From positions 3,303,501 through 3,367,500 of the forward strand of contig OY741266.1 in assembly GCA_963514095.1 (NCBI GenBank): a DNA stretch of 64,000 bases, written 5' to 3'. Position 1 is the stretch's first letter. Each line of letters opens with the position of its first letter. Shown here piece by piece: positions 21,581 through 31,170 of this stretch. The position numbers and the translations under genes were made by a program. Source of the stretch: Eutrigla gurnardus. Lineage: Eukaryota; Chordata; Actinopteri; Perciformes; Triglidae. The notes beneath the pieces were generated by a model. It worked only from the letters and a program-made list of their open reading frames with translations, did not search any database and was not told the DNA's origin.

Positions 21581-24511
21581 CTAGTCGAGGTGAAGTCTGA
21601 ACAGGTGAGTCTTGAGCCTTTTTCGGAAAATGGCAAATGACTCAGCTGTCCTGACATTAGTCGGGAGTTCGTTCCACCACTGAGGCGCCAGAACAGAGAA
21701 GAGTCTGGACTTTGCTGAGCGACATTTGTTTGATTTCAGCGATGGTGGTACCAGCCGGCCAGCTGAAGTAGAGGAGCGAAGTGCTCGCTTCGGAGCATGA
21801 GGTTTGACCAGTGTTTGAAGGTAGATGGGTGCCGTTCCATTGATGGCCCTGAAGGCCAGTGTCATCGTCTTAAATTGGATGCGTGCTGCAACAGGGAGCC
21901 AGTGGAGGTCACGGAGGAGGGGGGTCACATGGGAGAATTTGGGTAGATTGAAGATAAGATGTGCTGCAGCGTTCTGGATACGCTGCAATGGTTTAATCGC
22001 AGAGGCCGGGAGTCCGGCCAGGAGAGAGTTGCAGTAGTCAAGGCGGGAGATGACCAGTGCTTGGACCAAGAGTTGCGTTGCGTCCTTTGTGAGGAGGGTC
22101 CGAATCCTGCGGATGTTGTAGAGGGCAAATCTGCAGGATCGGGCCACAGCAGTGATGTTGGGGGTGCAGGATAGTTGGTCATCGAGGATTACACCCAGGT
22201 TCCTCGCAGTTGACGACGGCAATACTGTGATGCCCTCGACAGTGACCGACAGGTCCATGCGAGGGCAGTCTTTCCCTGGGATGAAGAGGAGTTCGGTTTT
22301 ATTCAGGTTAAGCTTGAGGTGATGTGCAGTTGTCCAGACAGAGATGTCAGCCAGACAGTCCGAGATGCGAGTTGCAATGTGGGTGTCAGAGGACGGGGGA
22401 AAAGAGAGGAACAGCTGGGTGTCATCTGCGTAGCAATGGTAGGAGAATCCATGCGATGTGATAACAGAACCTAGTGATCTGGTGTATAGTGAGAACAGAA
22501 GCGGTCCTAATACTGAGCCTTGAGGGACACCCGTGTCCAGAGAACAGGGTTTGGACATAGAGCCATTCCATGTGACCTGAAAGGTGCGATTTGTCAGGTA
22601 TGATGTAAACCAGGCGAGAGCAGAGTCAGTTATGCCAAGTTCAGCCAGAGTGGAGAGGAGGATTTGGTGATTGACTGTGTCGAACGCAGCAGATAGGTCG
22701 AGGAGAACGAGAACGGAGGAGTGGGACGAGGCTCTGGCGTCTCGCAGGGACTCGGTCACTGTGAGGAGGGCCGTCTCAGTGGAGTGAGCAGTCCTGAATC
22801 CTGATTGATTAGGGTCTAGGAGGTTGTTCAGCGAGAGATAGGATGACAGTTGGTTGTAGGCGGCACGTTCCAAGGTTTTAGAGAGGAATGAAAGAAGAGA
22901 TACAGGTCTGTAGCTTTGGATGTCAGTAGCGTCTAGGGTGGGCTTTTTAAGGAGAGGCTTCACGGTAGCTGTCTTAAAATCCGCTGGAATGACACCTGAG
23001 GTGAGGGAGGAGTTGATCAGGGTGGTGAGGAATGGCAAGATGTCGTGTGAGATGTCTTGGAGAAGAGAGGAGGGGATCGGGTCGAGGGAGCAGGTGGTGG
23101 CACGGTTAGATGTAACAAGTGCGTGAACATCTTCAGAGGTGAGGGGGGTAAAGCTGGTAAGACCATCCGAGTTGAGGGTTGGGGGAGATGTCTTCTGGGA
23201 GGGAATAGGCGTAAATGAGGAGCTGATGTCATTTACTTTCTTGGTAAAGTAAGTAGCAAAGTCATCGGCAGTAAGGAAGGAAGGGGGCGGAGGGGTAGGA
23301 GGGGTGAGGAGGGAGGAGAACACGGAGAAGAGTTTCCTGGGGTTGGAGGCAGAAGAGTTGATCTTTGCCAGGTAGAAGGCAGATTTAGCTGCCGAAACAG
23401 TTGAGGTGAAGTCAGAGAGGAGGCGGTGGTAGTGAGTAAGGTCCTCGTGCTGGCCCGATTTCTTCCATTTTCTCTCTGACGCTCGCAACAATGATCTGTT
23501 GGTTCGCAGAGGTTCAGACAGCCAGGGAGGGGGGGGAGATGATCGCGCAGGTCGTGAGATAGGGGGACAGAGAGTGTCCAAAGAAGAGGAGAGTGAGGAC
23601 ATCAGGATGGAGGAGGCTTCCTCAGTAGGTATTAAGGAGAACTGTTCTGAGGATGGTAGCGAGGCGATAACAGTTGAGGAGAGAGCGGAGGGAGTGAGGG
23701 ATTTCAGGTTGCGGCGGCTGGTGACCTTTCGAGGCGTAGAGGGGAGGGATGTGGTGGGCTCCATGGGGAGGGAGAAAGTCACAAAGTGGTGGTCGGACAC
23801 GGTGAGCGGGGTAACAGAGAGTGCCGAGATGCCACAGGATCTTGTGAAGACAAGGTCAAGTTGGTTCCCGGCACGGTGAGTTGGTGGAGAGGGGGAGAGC
23901 GTAAGGTCAAATGCGGAAAAGAAGTCGATGAATTCAGATGAGTGCAGCTTTCCCGAGTGGATGTTGAAGTCACCGAGGACGACGAGCGGTGTGCCATCAT
24001 CAGGGGAGCAGCTCAGGAGGGCATCCATCTCATCCAAAAAGTCACCGAGAGGACCGGGTGGGTGATAGATCACTATGATGTTGAGTTTGAAAGGAAGGGT
24101 GACAGAGACGGCGTGGAATTCAAGTGTAGATCGGGGTAGGTGGTCCAGAGGAAGGATCTGGTAGGACCATCTCGGTGAGATGAGGAGCCCAGTTCCTCCT
24201 CCTTGCCCTGTTCGTCTTGGGGAGTGTGAAAACGAGTAGGCAGTTGAAAGGGCAGCTGGAGTGGCAGTGTTTTCCGGGGTGATCCAGGTCTCTCTGAGGG
24301 CCAGGAAGTGGAGAGACTGCAGGGAGGCATAGGCTGAAATGGTGTCCGCCTTCTTGACTGCAGACTGGCAGTTCCACAGCCCCCCTAGTACTTCAAGGTC
24401 CTTACCGGTGGAGAATGGTGGGTAGCAGAGATTGGATGGGTTACAGCCTCGAGTGAAGGGTCTTCGGTGAAATCTTCTCCAGTGTGATGTCCTGACTGGG
24501 ATAAGACACAT
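21581..24511 (-). CDS. L2-type LINE ORF: endonuclease and reverse transcriptase, intact
   Basis: 976 codons without a stop, starting at the ATG at 24511. Residues about 45-245 are an apurinic-like endonuclease with its key motifs: Asn47 in GLWNCQS, Glu74 in LRETWI, Y-x-PPG near 150, Asp181/Asn183 in LGDFNIH, Asp219 in QLDLVF, Asp240/His241 in VSDHHF. A Pro/Ser-rich linker follows. The reverse transcriptase spans about 500-800: SYRPVSLLSFLSK, Asp605 in LLDLSAAFD, GVPQGSVLGPLLF, and YADD at 694-697. The C-terminus is RKRLKTHLFRLHLD. The order and the (ATGTAA)n tail point to the L2 clade; CR1 is the alternative. It makes cDNA at a nicked target (target-primed reverse transcription). All catalytic residues are present, so the copy may be competent. 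Confidence 0.92.
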   Translation of the reverse strand: MCLIPVRTSHWRRFHRRPFTRGCNPSNLCYPPFSTGKDLEVLGGLWNCQSAVKKADTISAYASLQSLHFLALRETWITPENTATPAALSTAYSFSHSPRRTGQGGGTGLLISPRWSYQILPLDHLPRSTLEFHAVSVTLPFKLNIIVIYHPPGPLGDFLDEMDALLSCSPDDGTPLVVLGDFNIHSGKLHSSEFIDFFSAFDLTLSPSPPTHRAGNQLDLVFTRSCGISALSVTPLTVSDHHFVTFSLPMEPTTSLPSTPRKVTSRRNLKSLTPSALSSTVIASLPSSEQFSLIPTEEASSILMSSLSSSLDTLCPPISRPARSSPPPPWLSEPLRTNRSLLRASERKWKKSGQHEDLTHYHRLLSDFTSTVSAAKSAFYLAKINSSASNPRKLFSVFSSLLTPPTPPPPSFLTADDFATYFTKKVNDISSSFTPIPSQKTSPPTLNSDGLTSFTPLTSEDVHALVTSNRATTCSLDPIPSSLLQDISHDILPFLTTLINSSLTSGVIPADFKTATVKPLLKKPTLDATDIQSYRPVSLLSFLSKTLERAAYNQLSSYLSLNNLLDPNQSGFRTAHSTETALLTVTESLRDARASSHSSVLVLLDLSAAFDTVNHQILLSTLAELGITDSALAWFTSYLTNRTFQVTWNGSMSKPCSLDTGVPQGSVLGPLLFSLYTRSLGSVITSHGFSYHCYADDTQLFLSFPPSSDTHIATRISDCLADISVWTTAHHLKLNLNKTELLFIPGKDCPRMDLSVTVEGITVLPSSTARNLGVILDDQLSCTPNITAVARSCRFALYNIRRIRTLLTKDATQLLVQALVISRLDYCNSLLAGLPASAIKPLQRIQNAAAHLIFNLPKFSHVTPLLRDLHWLPVAARIQFKTMTLAFRAINGTAPIYLQTLVKPHAPKRALRSSTSAGRLVPPSLKSNKCRSAKSRLFSVLAPQWWNELPTNVRTAESFAIFRKRLKTHLFRLHLD

Positions 24512-24563
24512 GGCTGCGAGGGGGGGTAAGATGTTATGCCTACCTCGGTGGAATTCCTGGATG

Positions 24564-24773
24564 GACTCCCGCAGATAGACTCCCTTGTCTTTGTTCAGCT
24601 GTCTTGACTCCCGCAGATAGACTCCCTTGTCTTTGTTCAGCTGTCTTGACTCCCGCAGATAGACTCCCTTGTCTTTGTTCAGCTGTCTTGACTCCCGCAG
24701 ATAGACTCCCTTGTCTTTGTTCAGCTGTCTTGACTCCCGCAGATAGACTCCCTTGTCTTTGTTCAGCTGTCTT
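24564..24773 (-). repeat. Five 42-bp tandem repeats in the LINE 5' region
   Basis: Five units starting at 24564, 24606, 24648, 24690 and 24732, beginning GACTCCCGCAGATAGACTCC. They are essentially identical. As 42 is a multiple of three they stay open in one frame on the plus strand, which is not evidence of coding. They lie between the LINE ORF and the 270-bp monomers. Confidence 0.95.
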
Positions 24774-24840
24774 CGTTCAGATGGCCAGACGCTGCAGCTG
24801 ACGCTGTAGTGACAGCCTTTTTAAGTGCGCAGTTTACCGT

Positions 24841-25619
24841 AAGTACTGTGTGTGACCCCTCCCTCTAATCAAGTCTATTCACTACAGCTGAGCTGGCTCA
24901 AACTTAGTTGATTACTCACTTAACATATGCAGTTTCACAACGATTTCAACAACAAGCTATCAGCACACGACTAATGTTGCACTAGCTTTACTCACACAAT
25001 GCCTGAACCCAAATCTACAATTAGTTTCTGACTTACCAACAACAGACAAAGCAGCTTCCTTCCTTGCTCCAGACAAAATGTGGTTTGAAGGAGGTCTACT
25101 GGCAGCCCTTTAAGCACTGTGTGTGACCCTCCCTCTAATCAAGTCTATTCACTACAGCTGAGCTGGCTCAAACTTAGTTGATTACTCACTTAACATATGC
25201 AGTTTCACGACGATTTCAACAACAAGCTATCAGCACACGACTAATGTTGCACTAGCTTTACTCACACAATGCCTGAACCCAAATCTACAATTAGTTTCTG
25301 ACTTACCAACAACAGACAAAGCAGCTTCCTTCCTTGCTCCAGACAAAATGTGGTTTGAAGGAGGTCTACTGGCAGCCCTTTAAGCACTGTGTGTGACCCC
25401 TCCCTCTAATCAAGTCTATTCACTACAGCTGAGCTGGCTCAAACTTAGTTGATTATTCACTTAACATATGCAGTTTCACGACGATTTCAACAACAAGCTA
25501 TCAGCACACGACTAATGTTGCACTAGCTTTACTCACACAATGCCTGAACCCAAATCTACAATTAGTTTCTGACTTACCAACAACAGACAAAGCAGCTTCC
25601 TTCCTTGCTCCAGACAAAA
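24841..25619 (-). repeat. 270-bp tandem monomers, LINE 5' end
   Basis: Copies start at about 24841, 25112 and 25382 (spacing 271 and 270 bp), each with CTCCCTCTAATCAAGTCTAT, AACATATGCAGTTTCAC and CTTCCTTCCTTGCTCCAGAC. The third is cut at 239 bp by the LINE border. Copies differ by only a few bases. Position and arrangement resemble the promoter monomers at the 5' end of mouse L1. Confidence 0.9.
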
Positions 25620-26131
25620 TGGCCCATATATATATATATAATATATATCTTCTCGGCGTGAACAGAGTGAATGTCAGTTTGCAACAACGGTTATATTTAG
25701 AACACCTGTGAGTGAAGTGATTTTACTGTTGCATGTCCAAGTGATGTTGTACTGTACTGTACTGTATCAGCAGCACTCACAGAATGCCTCTCGTCAAATC
25801 AAATTACTCAGTCGGAACTAACTGTTGTATAATATACTTTGATGAAATGTGGTGGGGTACATAATGAAAATAGCCGATCTACAAGCTCAATGTGTCGCAT
25901 TGCGATGTTCATTAATCGTAACGGAGGCAAAAGTTTGAAATAAATGTCATATTGAAGTCATAACGTCAACATTTCAATATGTTTTATAATTTGCAGCACA
26001 GCACATCGATCAAGAGTGCTTCTTTCTCTTGGATGGAAACAGCCTGACTTCCCTGATTCCTGTCCTTGGGTCACGGTTTAAATTGGTCCTTTAATGTTGA
26101 CAGACATTTAATTAATGTTTTATTTTTACAG

Positions 26132-27115
26132 ATCAACAGGGTGACATAGCGCTACAGCTGCTGCCGGTGCTGCTCCCAACTGCATCGTACAAAATTGGAC
26201 GGAAAGTGTACCGCTCCAGCAAGCTGGAGGTTCGCAGGGCCTTCATTGACATCCAGCCGGTGAGTTAAGACAGTGCTTTTCAAAAAACGTCATGTCAAGT
26301 GTATTTGGCCACGGACCCCCATCTTACAAGGTTTTGTAGAGACCCCAAGAGAAGCCCAAGAGAAGACTTACAGTATATTAAATCTTTTCAAAATTATTCC
26401 AAATAACATTTTTTGAAAGTCAACTCTGCCTTCGCATCACAACACGATCTGAGTGTATAGATCCCTCATTTTCAAATAAGCTAAGAGTAAAATAGGATTA
26501 AAGTGGTTAAACTGATTTTGATGCAAGTAACTACTTTTGCTGGGGACCCCATGGTGCCCACCTCTAGGATCCTTGGGGATTCCTGGACCGTACTTTTGAG
26601 AAACACTGCGTTGAGACAATCATCATTAATAATGTGCCAAGTGGAATTGACTGGTCATTTTGGCATGTACAGAAATGTTCTTATTGTACTCAGACTCCAG
26701 ATACAGTATCTGGTACAGCACTGTGCATTACCTGTGGAGTTGAACCTAGCCTGTTTTTCTTCTCTTTTTTCTTTTCAGCCTGGAACAAACATGGTGCAGT
26801 ACCTGGCGACGTAAGCAGTAGCACAGAATACCCGTATGTCTTCATGCTAGGGGAGGAGCATCAGTGTTCCCAGGCCTTTGTGGTCATCAGTGGGATAGCC
26901 TTGGAGCACCCATCTCTGTTGGGTGCAGTGGATGGGTGCTTTAAAGCATTTTTTGTTTTGGATGTCAACTACCCAAAACTGTGTGCCCAGGTTTGGGAGT
27001 TTATTCAGGCATGCATCTTTGAGATCCCAGGTCATGAATCCAATGCCGTGAAGTTGATCAGGTCTCAACTTGCTGCGATGGAGTCATCCAACACCCCATT
27101 TAGCCCATTTATTAG
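26132..27115 (+). pseudogene. Two-exon fragment of a multi-copy fish gene family
   Basis: Exon a (26132-26259) has acceptor TTTTTACAG and donor CCG|GTGAGT and encodes GDIALQLLPVLLPTASYK then LEVRRAFIDIQP. Exon b (26779 on) has acceptor CTTTTCAG and encodes PGTNMVQYLAT, then a stop. After a frameshift the next frame reads YPYVFMLGEEHQCSQAFVVI, CFKAFFVLDVNYPKLCAQVW and FEIPGHESNAVK. I recall this pattern from uncharacterised multi-copy fish proteins, often labelled SAM-domain (SAMD3)-like. The intron is kept, so it is not a processed copy. It is antisense to sorcs1. Confidence 0.5.
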
Positions 27116-27350
27116 TTAATATAACCCCAAAACATGGTTCTATTTTAGCCCATTTATTGGGTAACATTAACCTAACAGCAGAGTCGTTTGTAACCCATTT
27201 TTGGGTATACAGTCTCAACCCAACATGCTGGGTCAAGCCCATAACCCAACCTGCTGGTCTCGAACAACCCAGCGTTGGCCAGGTCCAACTTTGGACCAGC
27301 GTTGGGTTACCCAAATAACCCAAATTGGGTTATTTTTCAACCCAGCAGTT
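27070..27350. mobile_element. MITE-like block rich in AACCCA/TGGGTT
   Basis: At least a dozen AACCCA or TGGGTT hexamers on both strands, with CAACCCAGCGTTGG and CCAGCGTTGGGTTA facing each other. This is typical of a common fish MITE. No clean target duplication was found. Confidence 0.5.
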
Positions 27351-27439
27351 TTAAGTGATTGAGTATACTCAATCAAAACCTGTTGCTCTCTCACAAATCA
27401 CACATGAGTTTGGGTATCATTATTTTTCAGTCTTTGAAA

Positions 27440-27712
27440 TCGCTGGCAATACATACACCTCTAGTACCAAGTCATAAGAACGGAGGATTTCCTCTTCCAT
27501 GGCCTTATAATCTGAGCTCTGAGCAACAGACAAGGATGCATAAACTGAGCTCTTCTTATCAACATGCTTTGTAGTAGCAATGGCCTGAACTCCTCTGGCC
27601 ATTTTAAAGTGTCAGTCACCTGCAAAAAGAGTGAAATACTCAGCCACCTCCTTTTCATTGAATGGTGGCATAAGCCGGCTGTTCCGAGCTAAATCGAAGT
27701 CTTTCGATATAA
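27440..27712 (-). pseudogene. Ty3/Gypsy gag-like relic
   Basis: In two alternating minus-strand frames I read PPFNEKEVAEYFTLF, DTLKWPEEFRPLLLQSMLI and VYASLSVAQSSDYKAMEEEI. This is the capsid-like segment seen in Gag proteins of fish Gypsy-type retrotransposons and related SCAN-like domains. There is a frameshift in the middle, and no protease, reverse transcriptase or LTR nearby. It is a small, old fragment. Confidence 0.55.
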
Positions 27713-29164
27713 GATGTTGACCTGACTTGAACAAACGGCCTGCTCCTTTTCACTTTCCTGGTGTGCCAACAACATCCTCATTTGTTCAAACTTTATTTGA
27801 CCAACTTGAACTTAATTTCTAGATGTTTCAACCCCATCTCAGCAGCAGGTTCATCGACACCCTCTTCACTGTCACTCTTTACTCGCATTTTCTGACTTAG
27901 GCTCAAAGTCATCAGTGAGGATCTGTTCCTCCAGTAGCCCAGTAACTACAATCCTTTTGTAGTGTGCTTCCTGCTGTCACAGTAATTTCAAATTTGGGGA
28001 ACAGCTTGCAGAAGTTCTGCCTTTTTGCGTAAGTTGAGTGGAGGATGCATTCTCAACAAATGAGTCTAACCTGAACTCCATAACTTGTGCAGTGAACAAG
28101 CTTTTCAAAAGCGACCAACTAAACACCTGAAAAATATGGGTTGGTCAGTGGGTTCCAAAAGGTTACAGATAAACAAAATAATTTGACCCAGAAACAAAAT
28201 AAAGTTGGAGTCACTGGACAGAGGGAACAAAATTGTGATAACGAAAAACACACTCAAGACTCACTGAAGCACAAAACACAGAATAAAACCCCCCTTAAAA
28301 CACACCCTAAATAACAGACCATGCAACTGCCAAAAACATGTAAAAAAACTGATTGGTTAAACTTTGCCTAAGGCTGCCAACCGTGGCTCGAAATGAAGTC
28401 CCTCTAACCTAAAGCGAGGTCTTGCTCATAACTTTATTCACTAAGTTATAAACCCACACAGGTTCCCTATTCTAAATCTGCCTCCTCTTCACACTTTGTG
28501 ACTGGAGTGCACAGGTACTGCAATTGACAGCCTTTATTCTTAACAGATGGATTACACCTTGAATGAAAATGGAGGTCTACCAAAACAAAGTTTCAAATTT
28601 CCTTGAAATATCATACCTATTAATGTGTGCTGAATTCACTCTTCGACCACTGAAAGGGAATAGAGTGGTGCGTCTCAATAGATCTTCAGCTCTAAAGAAT
28701 AAGGTGTGTTAATTATACTACTTGTGTGCTATGGTGGATTGAACAATGGTGAAGAGGCAACTTTAGAATAGGGAGCCAAATGTCAAACTGTGAGTGAATA
28801 AGTTATGAACAAGACTTCACCTTAGAACAGGGGAGATATTTAGAGTTACAAAGTTATATGAACAGTATTGACACTAGTTTTGTGTTTTGATATACTAATA
28901 AAGTTAATATGTAACTAGTTAATGTTGAATATGTAAACCTCAATATAAAGTATTACCCACTTTGCATAGCGTCCTATGCTATTGTGCTATTGCTACTGAG
29001 TCAATGTGAATCTGCCATACAGATGTAACATGACGACCAGCCGCAAAACCAATATGTGGGTGAGTATAGGTGAGTGGGCCTATGTATATGTCAGATGGAC
29101 AACCCGGAAACATGATGCCTATTTTCATAATACCAGAAACATTTGCAGTGTGATAAACAAAGAC
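27713..29164 (-). other. sorcs1 intron w11/w12, upstream part
   Basis: About 1.45 kb. It may hold more of the decayed retroelement in its first 400 bp, but I cannot read it. No exon or RNA gene recognised. Confidence 0.5.
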
Positions 29165-29695
29165 AGTATTTAAGGAATGGACGTAGTCATCGAGCCTCAA
29201 GTTTGACATGTTGGCCGTCGCCATCTTGGTGTTTATTACAATCAGTGACTGGACGTGCCATATTTCGACTGTGGAGGGGCGACGGCTGGATCTGACGAAC
29301 ACAATCTGGATCTGGATCCATCTGGATTCTGGTGTGAAGCTGTTAACAAAGTTAGCTTCATAATTCAGGGTCAACTTTACAGCTAAGTGTTAAAGTCATC
29401 TTAGTAGTAGCTAGCATTGGTAGCGTGGTAGCGACCTGTCAATCAGCAGGTAGCCCCGCCCAAAGGCATCCCCTGCTTTCTGGTCTGTTGGACTCTAAAT
29501 GGACCATAATGTACTAAATGAACATCATGCTGGATTGAAGACGACTTGAAACTAGAGATTGAGACCATAAACTCCTGTTTACAATGTTTACTGACATAAT
29601 AAATAAAAGTGAGAAGCAGGGTAATTTTCTCATAGACGTCCATGCAATTAACGAGAGAAGTCGCCCCCTGATGGCCAGTAGAGAGAATGGGAGTT
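29165..29695 (+). repeat. Dispersed repeat R1 copy
   Basis: It contains GGACGTAGTCATCG, CCATCTTGG, GGTAGCCCCGCCC, CAAAGGCATCCCCTGC, ACATCATGCTGGATTGAAG and GTCGCCCCCTGATGGCCAGT in the same order as 51547-52371. It ends about 30 bp from the donor of exon w11. Confidence 0.8.
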
Positions 29696-29726
29696 TAAGG
29701 CCCTTCTGTGATGTCATGGACCATAC

Positions 29727-29844
29727 CTGGTTGTGTAGGTGCCACGTCTGATAGTCCGCCTCTGTACACCTCCTGTTGAAGATGGACCTGAAGTCTATTT
29801 TCACCAGCTGCCACTCTGAGCGATGACTGACATGGCCGAATATC
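29727..29844 (-). CDS. sorcs1: sorcs1 internal exon w11 (end of propeller, start of 10CC)
   Basis: A 118-nt exon that completes the Thr codon from w10. It encodes IFGHVSHRSEWQLVKIDF, then RRC and DYQTWHLHNQ at CAG|GTATGG. The FGH-S-RSEWQLVK segment closes the VPS10 propeller, and RRC supplies the first cysteine of the ten-cysteine (10CC) module that packs against it. The acceptor is ATTTTCCAG. It is followed by the longest intron in the window (about 15.4 kb). Confidence 0.94.
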
Positions 29845-30238
29845 CTGGAAAATAGGCACACATGGTGTTACCCACAAAATATGCTGCAGGTGATGACTAA
29901 AGGACAAGGCTGGTGACATTCTATGTTTTTCTTACTGTCAAACAAATTATACAAGAAGACCACATCCAACATCCAGCTGCAGTAAAAAAAAAAGAGGAGT
30001 TCTGAAGGGATGCTGGTGCTCGTAAACACTACTACACTTTTGTCCACAAGGACCACCAATTATTAAAGCCAAATTCAATTAGTGAGTAAAGGACCTGAAG
30101 ACGTCCTCCACCCCTGGTTCCTCTGTTGATTTCATTACTGAGTCAACTCAATCAGCTGATGAAGACTGTGAGTTAGCAACAGTTTGAAACATGTACAGAA
30201 AATGCTTGATGTATTTTATATGGTCTATTGGTCTAATA

Positions 30239-30441
30239 CAGGGGTACCCAACTCCGGTCCTGGAGAGCCCCTGTCCTGCATGTTTTAGGTTTCTCCCTGC
30301 TCTTAAACACCTGATTCTAATGATGTGCTCGTTATCAAGCAACTGAAAAACTGAAATCGTTCAAATCAGGTGTGTTAGAGCAGGGAGAAACCTAAAACAT
30401 GCAGGATAGGGGCTCTCCAGGACCGGGGTTGGGCACCCCTG
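30239..30441. mobile_element. Palindromic hAT-type MITE, 203 bp
   Basis: The ends CAGGGGTACCCAACTCC and, inverted, CAGGGGTGCCCAACCCC are flanked by a perfect 8-bp duplication GTCTAATA (30231-30238 and 30442-30449). The terminal arms of about 75 bp are almost perfect inverted copies. Confidence 0.93.
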
Positions 30442-30449
30442 GTCTAATA

Positions 30450-31162
30450 GCATTGATCACGTTGAGGGGAGAATACATTTGGTATTCAAATAATTCAGCA
30501 GAGGCAGGGATATGTAGACCAGAAAGGGGGAACTCCTACACAACCCAATGGCAAATCACACCTTCTTTCCATCTTTAGGAGGAACAAATCTCCTGACCTT
30601 TGACATCGCTGTTTCCTGCTGATGCTAGTTAAGTGTAAAAAGTAATCAATGATCAAAGCTTCATCATAGTGAATATCCACATATTTCAATGGTCACAAAA
30701 CAAAGCAATATCCAAGGTTATGACACTAACCAGATAAATATTCCATCTCCAGCTAAATTGAGTGGGTGTGTTTTCTTCTGCACTGACCCCCCTCCCTCAC
30801 CATCCATACAGCAACATATTTATCACAATCAATCTGTCAATTAGGTCTGGAGGCACCCGACCGTGACAGACACATACTGTAAAAATGAGTGCAAATTGAT
30901 AAGAAACAGTGAATGATGGTCTTATGAAAACTAATGGTGTGTCTGCCAGCTGAGAGGCTCCAGGAACTTATTCTCTTATTGAACCTGCCACCTTTATCTT
31001 AACACCGGAACTCTATTTTGTTCTGGTTGAGACCATTGCTGTACATCTTCTTATTACCTCTCTGCCTCTTTGGCTGTCCAGCTGCACCCTATCCCTCTCC
31101 TGTCGAGCCAGCGGTCAGTCCGTCATGTAAGGCAGGTGTCTTGAAACATTGATGTAATGGCC
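30450..31162 (-). other. sorcs1 intron w10/w11, between two MITEs
   Basis: About 700 bp; no exon, RNA or repeat recognised. Confidence 0.6.
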
Positions 31163-31170
31163 GTGCGAAC

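Larger units (their letters stand above)
21326..25619 (-). mobile_element. Full-length L2-type LINE with tandem 5' repeats
   Basis: A minus-strand non-LTR retrotransposon of about 4.3 kb. In transcript order: 2.9 copies of a 270-bp monomer (25619 to about 24841), five 42-bp repeats (24773-24564), one ORF (24511-21581), a short 3' UTR with a G/T-rich run at 21541-21576, then GTAAGTCGCTTTGGACAAAA and the (ATGTAA)n tail ending at 21326. It interrupts the right terminal repeat of a DNA transposon, which fixes both borders. No long target duplication is evident, as is common for this clade. Confidence 0.9.
19321..25625. mobile_element. Unclassified DNA transposon split by a LINE
   Basis: The left end GGGCCATTCTACCGAATTCG (extending to TGCAAA, 26 bp) is repeated inverted at the right end, but the right copy is cut. 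Six bases sit at 25620-25625 and the remaining 20 at 21306-21325, with the L2 LINE between. Without the LINE the element is about 2.0 kb. Inside are many copies of GTCACTACCGTAACA and its variants on both strands (near 19712, 19902, 20056, 20075, 20093, 20121, 20832, 20855, 21128). The target duplication cannot be read because both flanks are TA repeats. I cannot assign a superfamily. Confidence 0.8.

Noticed and set aside
23499..23879. Plus-strand open frame of 126 codons
   Set aside because: Antisense shadow of the L2 LINE endonuclease region; Glu/Gly/Arg-rich composition is just the complement of that coding sequence.
24604..24801. Open frame with a 14-residue repeat on the plus strand
   Set aside because: It comes from the 42-bp tandem repeats, whose length is a multiple of three; no coding signal of its own.
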